A stretch of 64,000 nucleotides of DNA. Source: Bacteroidota bacterium. GTDB lineage: Bacteria; Bacteroidota; Bacteroidia; B-17B0; Aurantibacillaceae. The notes under the pieces were generated by a model, which was given only the letters and a program-made list of their open reading frames with translations, did not search any database and had not been told where the DNA came from. The stretch is taken from contig JAFDYI010000017.1 of assembly GCA_018267475.1 (NCBI GenBank), positions 1 to 64,000 on the forward strand, read 5' to 3'. This document shows positions 15,794-24,166 of this stretch, in pieces. How positions within the stretch are numbered: position 1 is the first letter of the stretch; each line of letters begins with the position of its first letter. The position numbers and the translations under genes are program-made.

Positions 15794-16786
15794 ATGTACA
15801 TCAACGGTAAAGCCTGCATATCACACCAAAACAGCGTAGAAGAAGATTTTTTCATAGAACAAGCGGCTCTATCCTCTAACCCTCTTGCAAAAGCACAAGA
15901 GCCTCTTTACAAAAATTATATTTCAAGTACTCTACTGCGCCGCATGTCGCATGGCGTAAAAATGGGTGCAACAGCAGCTACTATTAGTTTACAAAAAGCA
16001 GGTGCTGAAACGGTAGATGCTGTTATTACAGGCACCGGGCTGGGTTGTTTTGAGGATACAGATGTGTTTTTGAGAGAACTCATTACCAACCAAGAGCAAA
16101 CTTTGTCTCCTACCGCTTTTATACAATCCACACACAATACCATAGCCGGGCAGATAGCTTTAATTTTTAAATGCCATGGCTATAACCTTACCTACACGCA
16201 GCAAGGTCATTCGTTTGAAAACGCTTTGTTTGACGCACATTTGTTCTTAAAAGAGAATGAACAAGCAAAAGTATTGGTAGGAGGTGTAGATGAAATAACC
16301 GATTCGTATGGTCAGCTATTTGAAGCCGAAGAAGCGTTCAAAAAAAACAAGGTAGCTTTAGGAGAGGGGGCGGTTTTTTTTGTGCTAAGCAATACCAAAA
16401 CCGTTAATACAAAAGCAAAAGTAGAGGGTATAAGTATGTTTTTGTATTCTAAAGAAATAGAGTGGCAAAAAAAAATTACCGATTTTTTAAAAGAAACAAA
16501 TACCACAATATCTGAAATTGATGTAATACTTTCCGGGAATTACAAAAAAGAAGATGTGTTAAATGAGGAGTTAGAAAAAATAGCTCCTTTGGCGAATATA
16601 GTTTCTTTTAAAAAATGGTGTGGCGAGTATTTTACCGCAAGTTCTTTTGCTTTATGGCTGGCTGCTTTAATAATAGAACAACAAAAAATACCACAGCAAA
16701 TTAAAACAGTAAGCGTAAAAAAAGTATTGGTTGTAAATCAATACCAATACTCGGAGTGTTCATTTATTTTAATATCGGCATGTTAA
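15794..16786 (+). CDS. Chain-length-factor-like ketosynthase partner (Cys replaced by Gln)
   Basis: This 330-residue ketosynthase homologue lacks catalytic residues. Where active enzymes have the nucleophilic Cys this protein reads YTQQGHSF, placing Gln-137 at the Cys position, as in KS-beta/chain-length factors of type II polyketide synthases. The C-terminal His motifs are also lost (FKKWCGEYFTASSF). It presumably pairs with the ketosynthase just upstream and sets chain length. Its stop overlaps the start of the deacetylase gene. Confidence 0.88.
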   Translation: MYINGKACISHQNSVEEDFFIEQAALSSNPLAKAQEPLYKNYISSTLLRRMSHGVKMGATAATISLQKAGAETVDAVITGTGLGCFEDTDVFLRELITNQEQTLSPTAFIQSTHNTIAGQIALIFKCHGYNLTYTQQGHSFENALFDAHLFLKENEQAKVLVGGVDEITDSYGQLFEAEEAFKKNKVALGEGAVFFVLSNTKTVNTKAKVEGISMFLYSKEIEWQKKITDFLKETNTTISEIDVILSGNYKKEDVLNEELEKIAPLANIVSFKKWCGEYFTASSFALWLAALIIEQQKIPQQIKTVSVKKVLVVNQYQYSECSFILISAC

Positions 16787-17553
16787 ACCATAAAAAGAAT
16801 ATAATTCTATTGGTAGTATTGCTTGTGGCCCTTTTAGCCGGCGTTTATTTTTTAAAATACAATCCTTGGATTTTATTAATCCCGTGTTTTGTTTTTTTGT
16901 TTATAGAAGTTTCCGGAGCCTCTATGCTTGCTGCAAATTTTCATTTTATTTCAACATGTACCGGCGGCACTAAAGAAAAAAAAGTAGCGCTTACTTTTGA
17001 TGATGGCCCGCATGGGGCAGAAACAGAAAAGGTATTAACAGTATTAAAAAAACACGAAGCTTCCGCCACTTTTTTTTGTATTGGAAAAAAAGCAGAACAA
17101 GACAGGGAGTTGATTTTAAAAATAGATAAGGCGGGACATCTTATAGCGAATCATAGTTACACACATTCTTTTTTTTTTAATTTACAAAACACGAAAATGC
17201 TGCAAGAAGAAATAGACAAAACTAATGCCTGTATAGAAGGTATAATCGGTAAAAAACCTTTGTTTTTTAGGCCGCCCTATGGGGTAGCTACACCGGCTTT
17301 GGGGAGAGCTATAAAAAACACAAACATGAGCTCTATAGGTTGGGATATCCGCCCGTTTGATACATCGATACAAAACCCGGAAAAGATTGTGAAAAAAATA
17401 ACAAATGAAATAAAACCGGGGAGCATTATTTTATTGCATGATAGAATACGAAATAGTGATAAAACAGTAGATTTGCTTTTACAATTTTTATCAAAAAATA
17501 ACTATCAAGTAGTTTCGTTAGACAACCTTTTAAATACACCAGCTTATGCGTAA
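16780..17553 (+). CDS. Polysaccharide deacetylase family protein (NodB fold)
   Basis: This 257-residue protein has an N-terminal membrane anchor (about 6-45) and a complete NodB-type catalytic domain. The metal and catalytic motifs are TFDDGP with Asp-74 and Asp-75, HSYTH with His-125 and His-129, RPPYG, IGWDIRPFD and IILLHD. Such enzymes remove N- or O-acetyl groups from sugars. The start at 16780 overlaps the preceding stop (ATGTTAA), and its end overlaps the LolA gene by 8 bp, so it is firmly inside the operon. This hints that the product carries an acetylated sugar. Confidence 0.9.
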   Translation: MLNHKKNIILLVVLLVALLAGVYFLKYNPWILLIPCFVFLFIEVSGASMLAANFHFISTCTGGTKEKKVALTFDDGPHGAETEKVLTVLKKHEASATFFCIGKKAEQDRELILKIDKAGHLIANHSYTHSFFFNLQNTKMLQEEIDKTNACIEGIIGKKPLFFRPPYGVATPALGRAIKNTNMSSIGWDIRPFDTSIQNPEKIVKKITNEIKPGSIILLHDRIRNSDKTVDLLLQFLSKNNYQVVSLDNLLNTPAYA

Positions 17554-18172
17554 TTTATTTTTAGTACTATTTTTTTTAAACGGCATATTGTTTGCGCAAA
17601 AAACATTTAGGCCCCTAAAAGATACCTTGGCTTTTAAAGAAAAAATTGCTCAAATGGCTATTAAAACCAACACCTTAGAGAGCGATTTTACTCAGATAAA
17701 AACATTAAGTATGTTGTCTGAAAAAATGAGCAGCAAGGGGCACTTTTGTTTTAAAAAAACAAATCTTTTGCGATGGGAATACAGCACCCCCTATCGCTAT
17801 ATTATTGTGATAAACAAAGATAAAATGCTGATAAAAGATGACGTTAAGCTAAAAAAATACGACATAAACAGCAATAAAATTTTTAAAGAAATAAACAACA
17901 TTATGATTTCTTGCATTGATGGCAACGTATTAAATACCGGGAAATTTAAAGCTTCGTATGCAGAAAACGAATGGAATTATAAAATAGACCTTATACCTAT
18001 TGCAAAAGAGATGAGAGAAAGCTTGAAGCAAATAAATATGTATTTTGATAAAGCGGTGTCTTCGGTAACGAGAATAGAAATGATAGAATCGAGCGAAGAT
18101 TTTACCACGATAGATTTTACAAATAAAAAAATAAATGGCGACCTATCTCTTGAAAAATTTACTCTTAAGTAG
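17546..18172 (+). CDS. LolA-like outer-membrane lipoprotein carrier protein
   Basis: This 208-residue secreted protein has a signal peptide (MRNLFLVLFFLNGILFAQ) and a LolA-type half-barrel pattern (LESDFTQIKTLSMLSEKMSSKGHFCFKK, LLRWEYSTPYRY). LolA-like proteins in aryl polyene-type clusters are believed to shuttle the lipid product across the periplasm. It overlaps the deacetylase by 8 bp and the following lipoprotein gene by 38 bp. Confidence 0.88.
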   Translation: MRNLFLVLFFLNGILFAQKTFRPLKDTLAFKEKIAQMAIKTNTLESDFTQIKTLSMLSEKMSSKGHFCFKKTNLLRWEYSTPYRYIIVINKDKMLIKDDVKLKKYDINSNKIFKEINNIMISCIDGNVLNTGKFKASYAENEWNYKIDLIPIAKEMRESLKQINMYFDKAVSSVTRIEMIESSEDFTTIDFTNKKINGDLSLEKFTLK

Positions 18173-18758
18173 TATGCTCGTCGGCTTTATGAGTTGCGCC
18201 GTTCCGCTCCGATACAAAAGAGTAACCAGCGCACCGCCAATGAAAGTACTTTTAAATAGAGATAGTGTAAGTTTGTATAAGATGCAGGTGTATTTGTTTC
18301 GCCGTTATTACACTGGTATTTTAATGGATAAAAAAATAAATAATACAAATAGATTGGTTTTTGTTACCGAGTTGGGAATGAAAATTTTTGATATAAAATT
18401 AGTTGCCGATAGTGCTGAGGTGGTGTACTGCTTTAGCCCATTAAACAAACCTAAAATAACAAATATATTAAAAACAGATTTACAATTTTTGTGGCTAAAA
18501 TCATCCTCCGTAAATCCAGATAAAATGTATGAAAATAAAAACAAAGAGCAAATTTATATTGTAGAAAAAAACAAAAAAAAATATTGGTATTATATTTCAG
18601 AAAACAAAATAAATAAAACCCGAGCAAAAGAAGGAGCATTTACAAATAAAAAAGGGCATTATAGCTACACCTTAAATAATGAAATAGAGCATGCCGTTTT
18701 AAAACACAAAGGGTTGCTTCGCCTAAAAATAGAGTTGCAAAAAATACACCATGAATAA
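18135..18758 (+). CDS. Lipoprotein of unknown function in the polyene-type operon
   Basis: I do not recognise a named family. The 207-residue protein has a short hydrophobic N-terminus ending in a lipobox-like VGFMSC, so Cys-21 is the probable lipidation site. The mature part is basic and beta-rich, without visible catalytic motifs. It overlaps the LolA-like gene by 38 bp and the second dehydratase by 8 bp. Its place beside LolA suggests an outer-membrane receptor of LolB type for the product. That is inference from position and lipidation only. Confidence 0.72.
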   Translation: MATYLLKNLLLSSMLVGFMSCAVPLRYKRVTSAPPMKVLLNRDSVSLYKMQVYLFRRYYTGILMDKKINNTNRLVFVTELGMKIFDIKLVADSAEVVYCFSPLNKPKITNILKTDLQFLWLKSSSVNPDKMYENKNKEQIYIVEKNKKKYWYYISENKINKTRAKEGAFTNKKGHYSYTLNNEIEHAVLKHKGLLRLKIELQKIHHE

Positions 18759-19134
18759 AAAAATGATTGAAGATTTTTACACAAAAAAGCAGCCTGTGGA
18801 GCCGGCGCCTCCCTATTCTTTTTGTGATACGATAGAATTAAATACGGAGCACCCTATATACAAAGGGCATTTTCCCGATATGCCTGTGGCTCCGGGTGTA
18901 GTGCTTATTCAACTCATACAAAACATGTTATCCGATGCTCTTGGCGCACCTATACGGCTGCGAGAATCGGATAATATTAAATTTTTAGCTGTAGTTAGCC
19001 CTTCTGTAGAGCGCACCTTAACAATATCAGGAGTCTTTTCAAAGCAGGGAACAAGAATAGAGACCGCAGCCACTATTAGCGGCGCGCAAACGATATATGT
19101 AAAGTTTAAAGGAATTTTTGAAATAATATCATGA
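18751..19134 (+). CDS. ApeI-like hotdog dehydratase subunit with His but without the catalytic Glu
   Basis: This 127-residue FabA/FabZ-type hotdog protein has the canonical KGHFPDMPVAPGV motif with catalytic His-40. Fourteen residues later, where FabZ has the catalytic Glu, it has Gln-54 (VVLIQLIQ). It is therefore the complement of the dehydratase encoded at 11747-12190, which keeps the Glu but lacks the His. Overlaps of 8 bp and 4 bp with its neighbours show coupling within the operon. Confidence 0.87.
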   Translation: MNKKMIEDFYTKKQPVEPAPPYSFCDTIELNTEHPIYKGHFPDMPVAPGVVLIQLIQNMLSDALGAPIRLRESDNIKFLAVVSPSVERTLTISGVFSKQGTRIETAATISGAQTIYVKFKGIFEIIS

Positions 19135-20321
19135 CTTCAAAAGCCTCACTAGATAACTTGTTTGAAGAGCTTCGTTGTTGTGTGTTGATACCGACCTACA
19201 ACAATGAAAAAACACTTGAAAAAGTACTTACAGAGGTTCTTACATACACACATCACGTGTTGGTGGTAAACGATGGCTCTACCGATAGTACAAAAATAAT
19301 TTTAGAGAGGTTTAAAGAGCGTGTTTTTGTTGTGTCTTATGAAAAAAATCAAGGAAAAGGATTTGCCTTACAGACAGGGTTTCGTTTTCTTGTAGAAAAA
19401 AAATATCGCTATGCTATTAGTATAGATAGCGATGGGCAACACTATCCCTCTGATTTAGAAAAATTTTTACGTTTAATAAAAGAAAAGCCCGACTCGCTTA
19501 TTATTGGCGCCCGTAATATGGAGCAAGATAGCGTGCCCGGTAAAAGTAGTTTTGGAAACAAATTTTCTAATTTTTGGTTTCATTTAGAAACAGGGATTAA
19601 AATGCCCGATACGCAATCGGGCTACCGTTTGTATCCAATAGAAAAGTTAAAACCTATTTTTTTTCATACACAACGTTTCGAGTTTGAAATAGAAGTAATA
19701 GTAAGAGCTGCTTGGGAAAACATACCTGTAATTCCGGTGGCGGTAGGCGTTTTTTACCCAAATAGTAAGGACCGTGTATCTCATTTTCGGCCTACTAAAG
19801 ATTTTCTAAGAATAAGCGTGTTAAATTCTGTTTTAGTTGTACTGGCTGTATTTTGGTATCGGCCTAAAAAGTTTTTTTTAGAATTAAGTTTAAAAAAAAT
19901 AAAAAACTATTTATATACAGCTTTCGCAGATAAAAACGAATCTATTCTTAAAAAAACACTTTCGGTAAGCGTGGGTATTTTTTTTGGCCTTTTACCTATA
20001 TGGGGCTACCAACTTATTGCAGCCATTGCCATCGCTTATTTGTTTAAATTAAATAAAGCCATTGTTATTATTGCTGCTAACATTAGCTTGCCTCCTATGA
20101 TTCCCTTTATCTTGTACTCTAGTTTAAAGGTAGGCGAATTGATTACCCATACATCAACTTCATTTTCTTTGAGTGATGTTAATTTTAATATCATAAAAAA
20201 CAATATGCAAGTATATTTGTATGGTTCATGCGTTTTAGCTATAACCGTTTCTGTGGCAATAGGACTATTGACCTTTTTAGGATTATTTATAAAGAAAAAA
20301 ATAGTAAAAAAAAATACATAG
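19131..20321 (+). CDS. GT2 glycosyltransferase fused to a DUF2062 membrane domain
   Basis: This 396-residue fusion has a GT2 domain in residues 15-235 (CVLIPTYNNEKTLEKVL, VVNDGSTDST, SIDSDGQHYPSDL with the DxD motif). A DUF2062 domain with several membrane helices fills residues 260-390 (SVGIFFGLLPIWGYQL, NKAIVIIAANISLPPMIPF). It probably adds a sugar to the lipid product or its anchor on the inner leaflet. It directly abuts the exporter gene and overlaps the dehydratase gene by 4 bp (ATGA). The same fusion is common in Bacteroidota flexirubin-type clusters. Confidence 0.9.
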   Translation: MTSKASLDNLFEELRCCVLIPTYNNEKTLEKVLTEVLTYTHHVLVVNDGSTDSTKIILERFKERVFVVSYEKNQGKGFALQTGFRFLVEKKYRYAISIDSDGQHYPSDLEKFLRLIKEKPDSLIIGARNMEQDSVPGKSSFGNKFSNFWFHLETGIKMPDTQSGYRLYPIEKLKPIFFHTQRFEFEIEVIVRAAWENIPVIPVAVGVFYPNSKDRVSHFRPTKDFLRISVLNSVLVVLAVFWYRPKKFFLELSLKKIKNYLYTAFADKNESILKKTLSVSVGIFFGLLPIWGYQLIAAIAIAYLFKLNKAIVIIAANISLPPMIPFILYSSLKVGELITHTSTSFSLSDVNFNIIKNNMQVYLYGSCVLAITVSVAIGLLTFLGLFIKKKIVKKNT

Positions 20322-23300
20322 ATGTTGGCATATCGCATATATCTCTTTTTTGCTAAACGGAAAGTAGCATTGACATTGCTTTTAGCGACAATTATTTCCT
20401 GTTGTGTTTTTTTCGCATTAAAATTAAAAAAAGAAGAAGATATTACACGCTTTATTCCGAAAGATAAAAGCGCGCGAGGTATTAGCGATATTTTTAATAG
20501 CTTAAAAATAAAAGACAAGATAGCGATAAACATATACAACCAAGATAGCACCGAAACGGCTACTGAAAACATCAAATTTTCGGTAGATACATTGGCTCAA
20601 ATGCTTCAACAAAAATTTGGGAACTCATACATAAAAGAAATGAGGTACAAAATAGCAGAAGAAAAAACGGCCGACTTGTACGAGGTGCTTTACACGTATT
20701 TACCGCTTTTTTTAGATGAGGCAGATTATATTTTATTACAAAATAAAATACAAAAAGATTCTATTTATCAAACCATACAAAACAATTATAAAACATTGCT
20801 TTCTCCTAGTGGAATGATATTGGGTAAGTATATAAAAAAAGATCCTTTAAGCATCACTCCTTTAGTCTTAAAAAAAATAAAAAACCTGCAATACGACGAA
20901 AATTTTGAGTTGAACGATGGATACATTTTTACTAAAAATAAAAAAAATGTATTGTGTGTTATTACTCCTAAGGTGGCATCTGGAGATTACAATGCCAACA
21001 AGCCATTTTTTTTGTACTTAGATAGCATCATACCTGTAATAGAAAAAAAACATCATACCGTTATAGAATATTTTGGAACGGCCGCAGTTTCTCTGTCTAA
21101 TTCGGAGCAAATAAAAAAAGACAGCATTCTTACCTCCACTATTGCGATAATAGCTATTGTACTCCTTTTGTTTTTGTATTTCAGACAAATTTTAATTCCA
21201 ATATACATTATTCTTCCGGTAGCTTTTGGGGCGGTATTTTCTTTAGCAGTTATTTATTTGCTAAAGGGACAGATATCGGCAATAGCTATGGGCGCAGGCT
21301 CTATTGTTTTAGGTATTGCCATTAATTATTCGTTGCATTTTTTCACGCACTTTAAACACGAAGATTCGATAGAGCGTGTATTAAAAGACCTTACGCTGCC
21401 CATGCTGGTGGGTTGCGCTACTACTGTTGGAGCCTTTTTTTCTTTGCACTTTGCTAAGTCGCAGGCCCTGCATGATTTCGGTTTGTTTGCCGGCTTTAGT
21501 TTAATAGGAGCCGTTTTGTTTTCTATACTTGTGCTGCCGCATTTGTTAAGAAAAAATAAACACAATAAAAATAAAATAGCTGAAAAAGATTCTCGCGTAT
21601 CTGTATTAGAAAATATTATTTCATACTCCTTTCATAAAAACAAATGGATTCTTTTTACTTTCTGTGCCTTTACCATTTTATTTTTTTTCAGTTCAAAAAA
21701 AGTATGCTTTGAGAGCGATATGAATCAAATAAATTATGAAACAGAAAAATTAAAAACGGCAGAGCAGCACTTAAACACACTCAACAAATTTTCTTTACGC
21801 TCGGTATATGTGTTAGCAAATGGAAAAAATATAGAAGAAGCTCTTCGCGCTCACGAGCGCGCAGTCAGCTCATTACAAAAATTAAAAGAAAAAAATATTG
21901 TAGCCAAATACTCTTCTATTACCGGTTTATTGGTGTCTGATTCGCTACAAAAAATACGCATAAAAAGATGGAACGATTTTTGGACCATACATAAAGACAG
22001 CGTGAAAATATATTTAACTTCTTACGGAGAAAAAGCACACTTTAATCAACAGGCCTTCGCTTCTTTTTTTGCGTTATTAGATAAAAAATTTACTACTACA
22101 GCCCTTTCAGAAAACCCCGTTTTAAAAGACTTAACAGCCGATTGGATATCAGAACACAACAACACCATATCTATCGTTTCTTTTTTAAAAGTATCAGAAA
22201 AAATAAAACAAACGGTTTACAAAACTTTTGAAAACACTTCACAAATCATAGTATTTGATAAGTATTACTTAACACAAAAATATGTAGAACTTATAAGTGC
22301 TGACTTCAATACTATTTTACTTATTACCGGACTGTTGGTTTTTGTGGCTATGTTGCTTAATCATGGCCGTATAGAGTTGGCTATTATCAACTTTCTGCCC
22401 ATGCTTATTACTTGGGTGTGGATTTTGGGTATTATGGGCTTGGCGGGTATAAAATTTAACATCATCAACATCATTATTTCTACGTTTATTTTTGGGCTTG
22501 GCGATGATTATAGTATTTTTATTATGGACGGATTATCATCGGAGTATAAGTACGGAAGAAAAAATTTGTCTTCTTACAAATCATCTATATTTCTTTCTGC
22601 GCTTATTACTACTATTGGTTTAGGCGTATTGTTGTTTGCTAAACACCCTGCTTTAAAGTCTATTGCGCTTATTACTATTATAGGTATGGTTACCGTTGTT
22701 TTTATCTCTTTTATTGTACAGCCTCTTTTATATAACGCGCTTATTTTAAATCGCACAAAAGAAAAAAAACCACCTATTACAGCAAAAAATTTTTTTATGA
22801 TATGGCTTGGTTTTTTTATTTTTTTCTTTGGAAGTTTTGTGATACGATGGGGTGGGGCCTTTATCTTTAAACTATATCCCGGAAACAAATCTCAAAAAAA
22901 ACTTCGTTTCCATGTTCTGTTTATGAATACGTGCAAGTTTATTATTTATTTTTTTACTAATGTAAAGAAAAACATTATAAACAAAGAAGCCGAAACATTT
23001 AGCAAACCGGCTGTTATTGTTTGCAACCACCAATCGTTTATTGATTTAGCCTTGCTTCCTACTCTGTTCCCAAAAATGACGATGTTTACGAAAGTATCGG
23101 TGCAAAAATCTTTTTTCTTTGGTAAAATAGTACGCATGGCCGATTTTTATCCGTCTGATTGGGGAGCCGAACAATCGATAGATAAAATACGAGAACAGAT
23201 GAAAGATGGATACTCGGTAGTTGTTTTTCCGGAGGGCACACGCTCTACCACCGGAAACATTTTACGCTTTCATAAAGGCGCTTTTTTCTTAGCCGAAAAG

Positions 23301-24164
23301 CTGCAAGCCGACATCATTCCTATTGTGCTGCACGGGGCTGATTATTGCTTACCCAAAAATGATTTTTATTATAGAGAAAGCCAACTTACCTTAAAAATTT
23401 TACCCCGCATACAACCCGGCCAAACCGACTATAGAACGGTAGCTAAAAACACAAGGGCGCTGATGCAGCAAGAGCTAAATGATACAAAAGCACAAGTAGA
23501 AAATACGTTGTTTTATCGCCCGGAACTTATTAGAAACTACATTTACAAAGGCTGCGTATTGGAATGGTACTGCCGCATCAAAACAAAACTAGAAAACAAT
23601 TATAAACAATTCGATGAAATAATTCCGAAAGAAGGAAAAATTATAGATGTAGGTTGCGGGTATGGTTTTCTTTCTTTAATGCTGAGCTTAACCGGGAGAA
23701 ACAGAACGATTTTAGGAATTGATTACGATGAAGATAAAATTTTAATTGCAAATAATTGCGTTTCTAAACCCAACCATTTGCGTTACCTGTGCGCTGACGT
23801 TACTTCCTACCCTTTTGAAAGTGCCGACGTTTTTATTATAAGCGACGTGCTACATTATCTGTCTGCTGCCGAGCAGGAAGCTCTTATAGAACGCTGTATC
23901 CATAAATTAAATAAAAACGGGGTGCTTATTATTAGAGATGGTGACGCCTCTTTGTTAGATAAGCATCGATTTACAAAACTCACCGAATTTTTTTCAACTA
24001 AAATTTTTAATTTCAATAAAACCAATCAGAAATTAAATTTTTTCCCTTCGTCTATGGTGGTAAATATGATAAATAAACACACCTTTCTTTCGTACCAAAA
24101 AATACACGACAGTTCTATTACTTCTAATTATATTTTTGTAATTAAAAAAAGCGCCAGCATCTAA
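20322..24164 (+). CDS. Trifunctional MMPL exporter / PlsC acyltransferase / SAM-dependent methyltransferase
   Basis: This single 1280-residue reading frame has three parts. Residues 1 to about 860 form an RND/MMPL-type exporter with two sets of membrane helices and two large periplasmic loops (GAGSIVLGIAINYSLHFFTH and FGLGDDYSIFIMDG mark the two halves). Residues about 880-1070 form a PlsC-type acyltransferase with CNHQSFID (HX4D, near 900) and FPEGTRS (near 969). Residues about 1100-1280 form a class I methyltransferase with IIDVGCGYGFLS (near 1110) and DYDEDKI. The same three-part fusion is known in Bacteroidota flexirubin-type clusters. It probably acylates, methylates and flips the product. 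It ends 2 bp from the oppositely oriented radical SAM gene. Confidence 0.93.
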   Translation: MLAYRIYLFFAKRKVALTLLLATIISCCVFFALKLKKEEDITRFIPKDKSARGISDIFNSLKIKDKIAINIYNQDSTETATENIKFSVDTLAQMLQQKFGNSYIKEMRYKIAEEKTADLYEVLYTYLPLFLDEADYILLQNKIQKDSIYQTIQNNYKTLLSPSGMILGKYIKKDPLSITPLVLKKIKNLQYDENFELNDGYIFTKNKKNVLCVITPKVASGDYNANKPFFLYLDSIIPVIEKKHHTVIEYFGTAAVSLSNSEQIKKDSILTSTIAIIAIVLLLFLYFRQILIPIYIILPVAFGAVFSLAVIYLLKGQISAIAMGAGSIVLGIAINYSLHFFTHFKHEDSIERVLKDLTLPMLVGCATTVGAFFSLHFAKSQALHDFGLFAGFSLIGAVLFSILVLPHLLRKNKHNKNKIAEKDSRVSVLENIISYSFHKNKWILFTFCAFTILFFFSSKKVCFESDMNQINYETEKLKTAEQHLNTLNKFSLRSVYVLANGKNIEEALRAHERAVSSLQKLKEKNIVAKYSSITGLLVSDSLQKIRIKRWNDFWTIHKDSVKIYLTSYGEKAHFNQQAFASFFALLDKKFTTTALSENPVLKDLTADWISEHNNTISIVSFLKVSEKIKQTVYKTFENTSQIIVFDKYYLTQKYVELISADFNTILLITGLLVFVAMLLNHGRIELAIINFLPMLITWVWILGIMGLAGIKFNIINIIISTFIFGLGDDYSIFIMDGLSSEYKYGRKNLSSYKSSIFLSALITTIGLGVLLFAKHPALKSIALITIIGMVTVVFISFIVQPLLYNALILNRTKEKKPPITAKNFFMIWLGFFIFFFGSFVIRWGGAFIFKLYPGNKSQKKLRFHVLFMNTCKFIIYFFTNVKKNIINKEAETFSKPAVIVCNHQSFIDLALLPTLFPKMTMFTKVSVQKSFFFGKIVRMADFYPSDWGAEQSIDKIREQMKDGYSVVVFPEGTRSTTGNILRFHKGAFFLAEKLQADIIPIVLHGADYCLPKNDFYYRESQLTLKILPRIQPGQTDYRTVAKNTRALMQQELNDTKAQVENTLFYRPELIRNYIYKGCVLEWYCRIKTKLENNYKQFDEIIPKEGKIIDVGCGYGFLSLMLSLTGRNRTILGIDYDEDKILIANNCVSKPNHLRYLCADVTSYPFESADVFIISDVLHYLSAAEQEALIERCIHKLNKNGVLIIRDGDASLLDKHRFTKLTEFFSTKIFNFNKTNQKLNFFPSSMVVNMINKHTFLSYQKIHDSSITSNYIFVIKKSASI

Positions 24165-24166
24165 AT

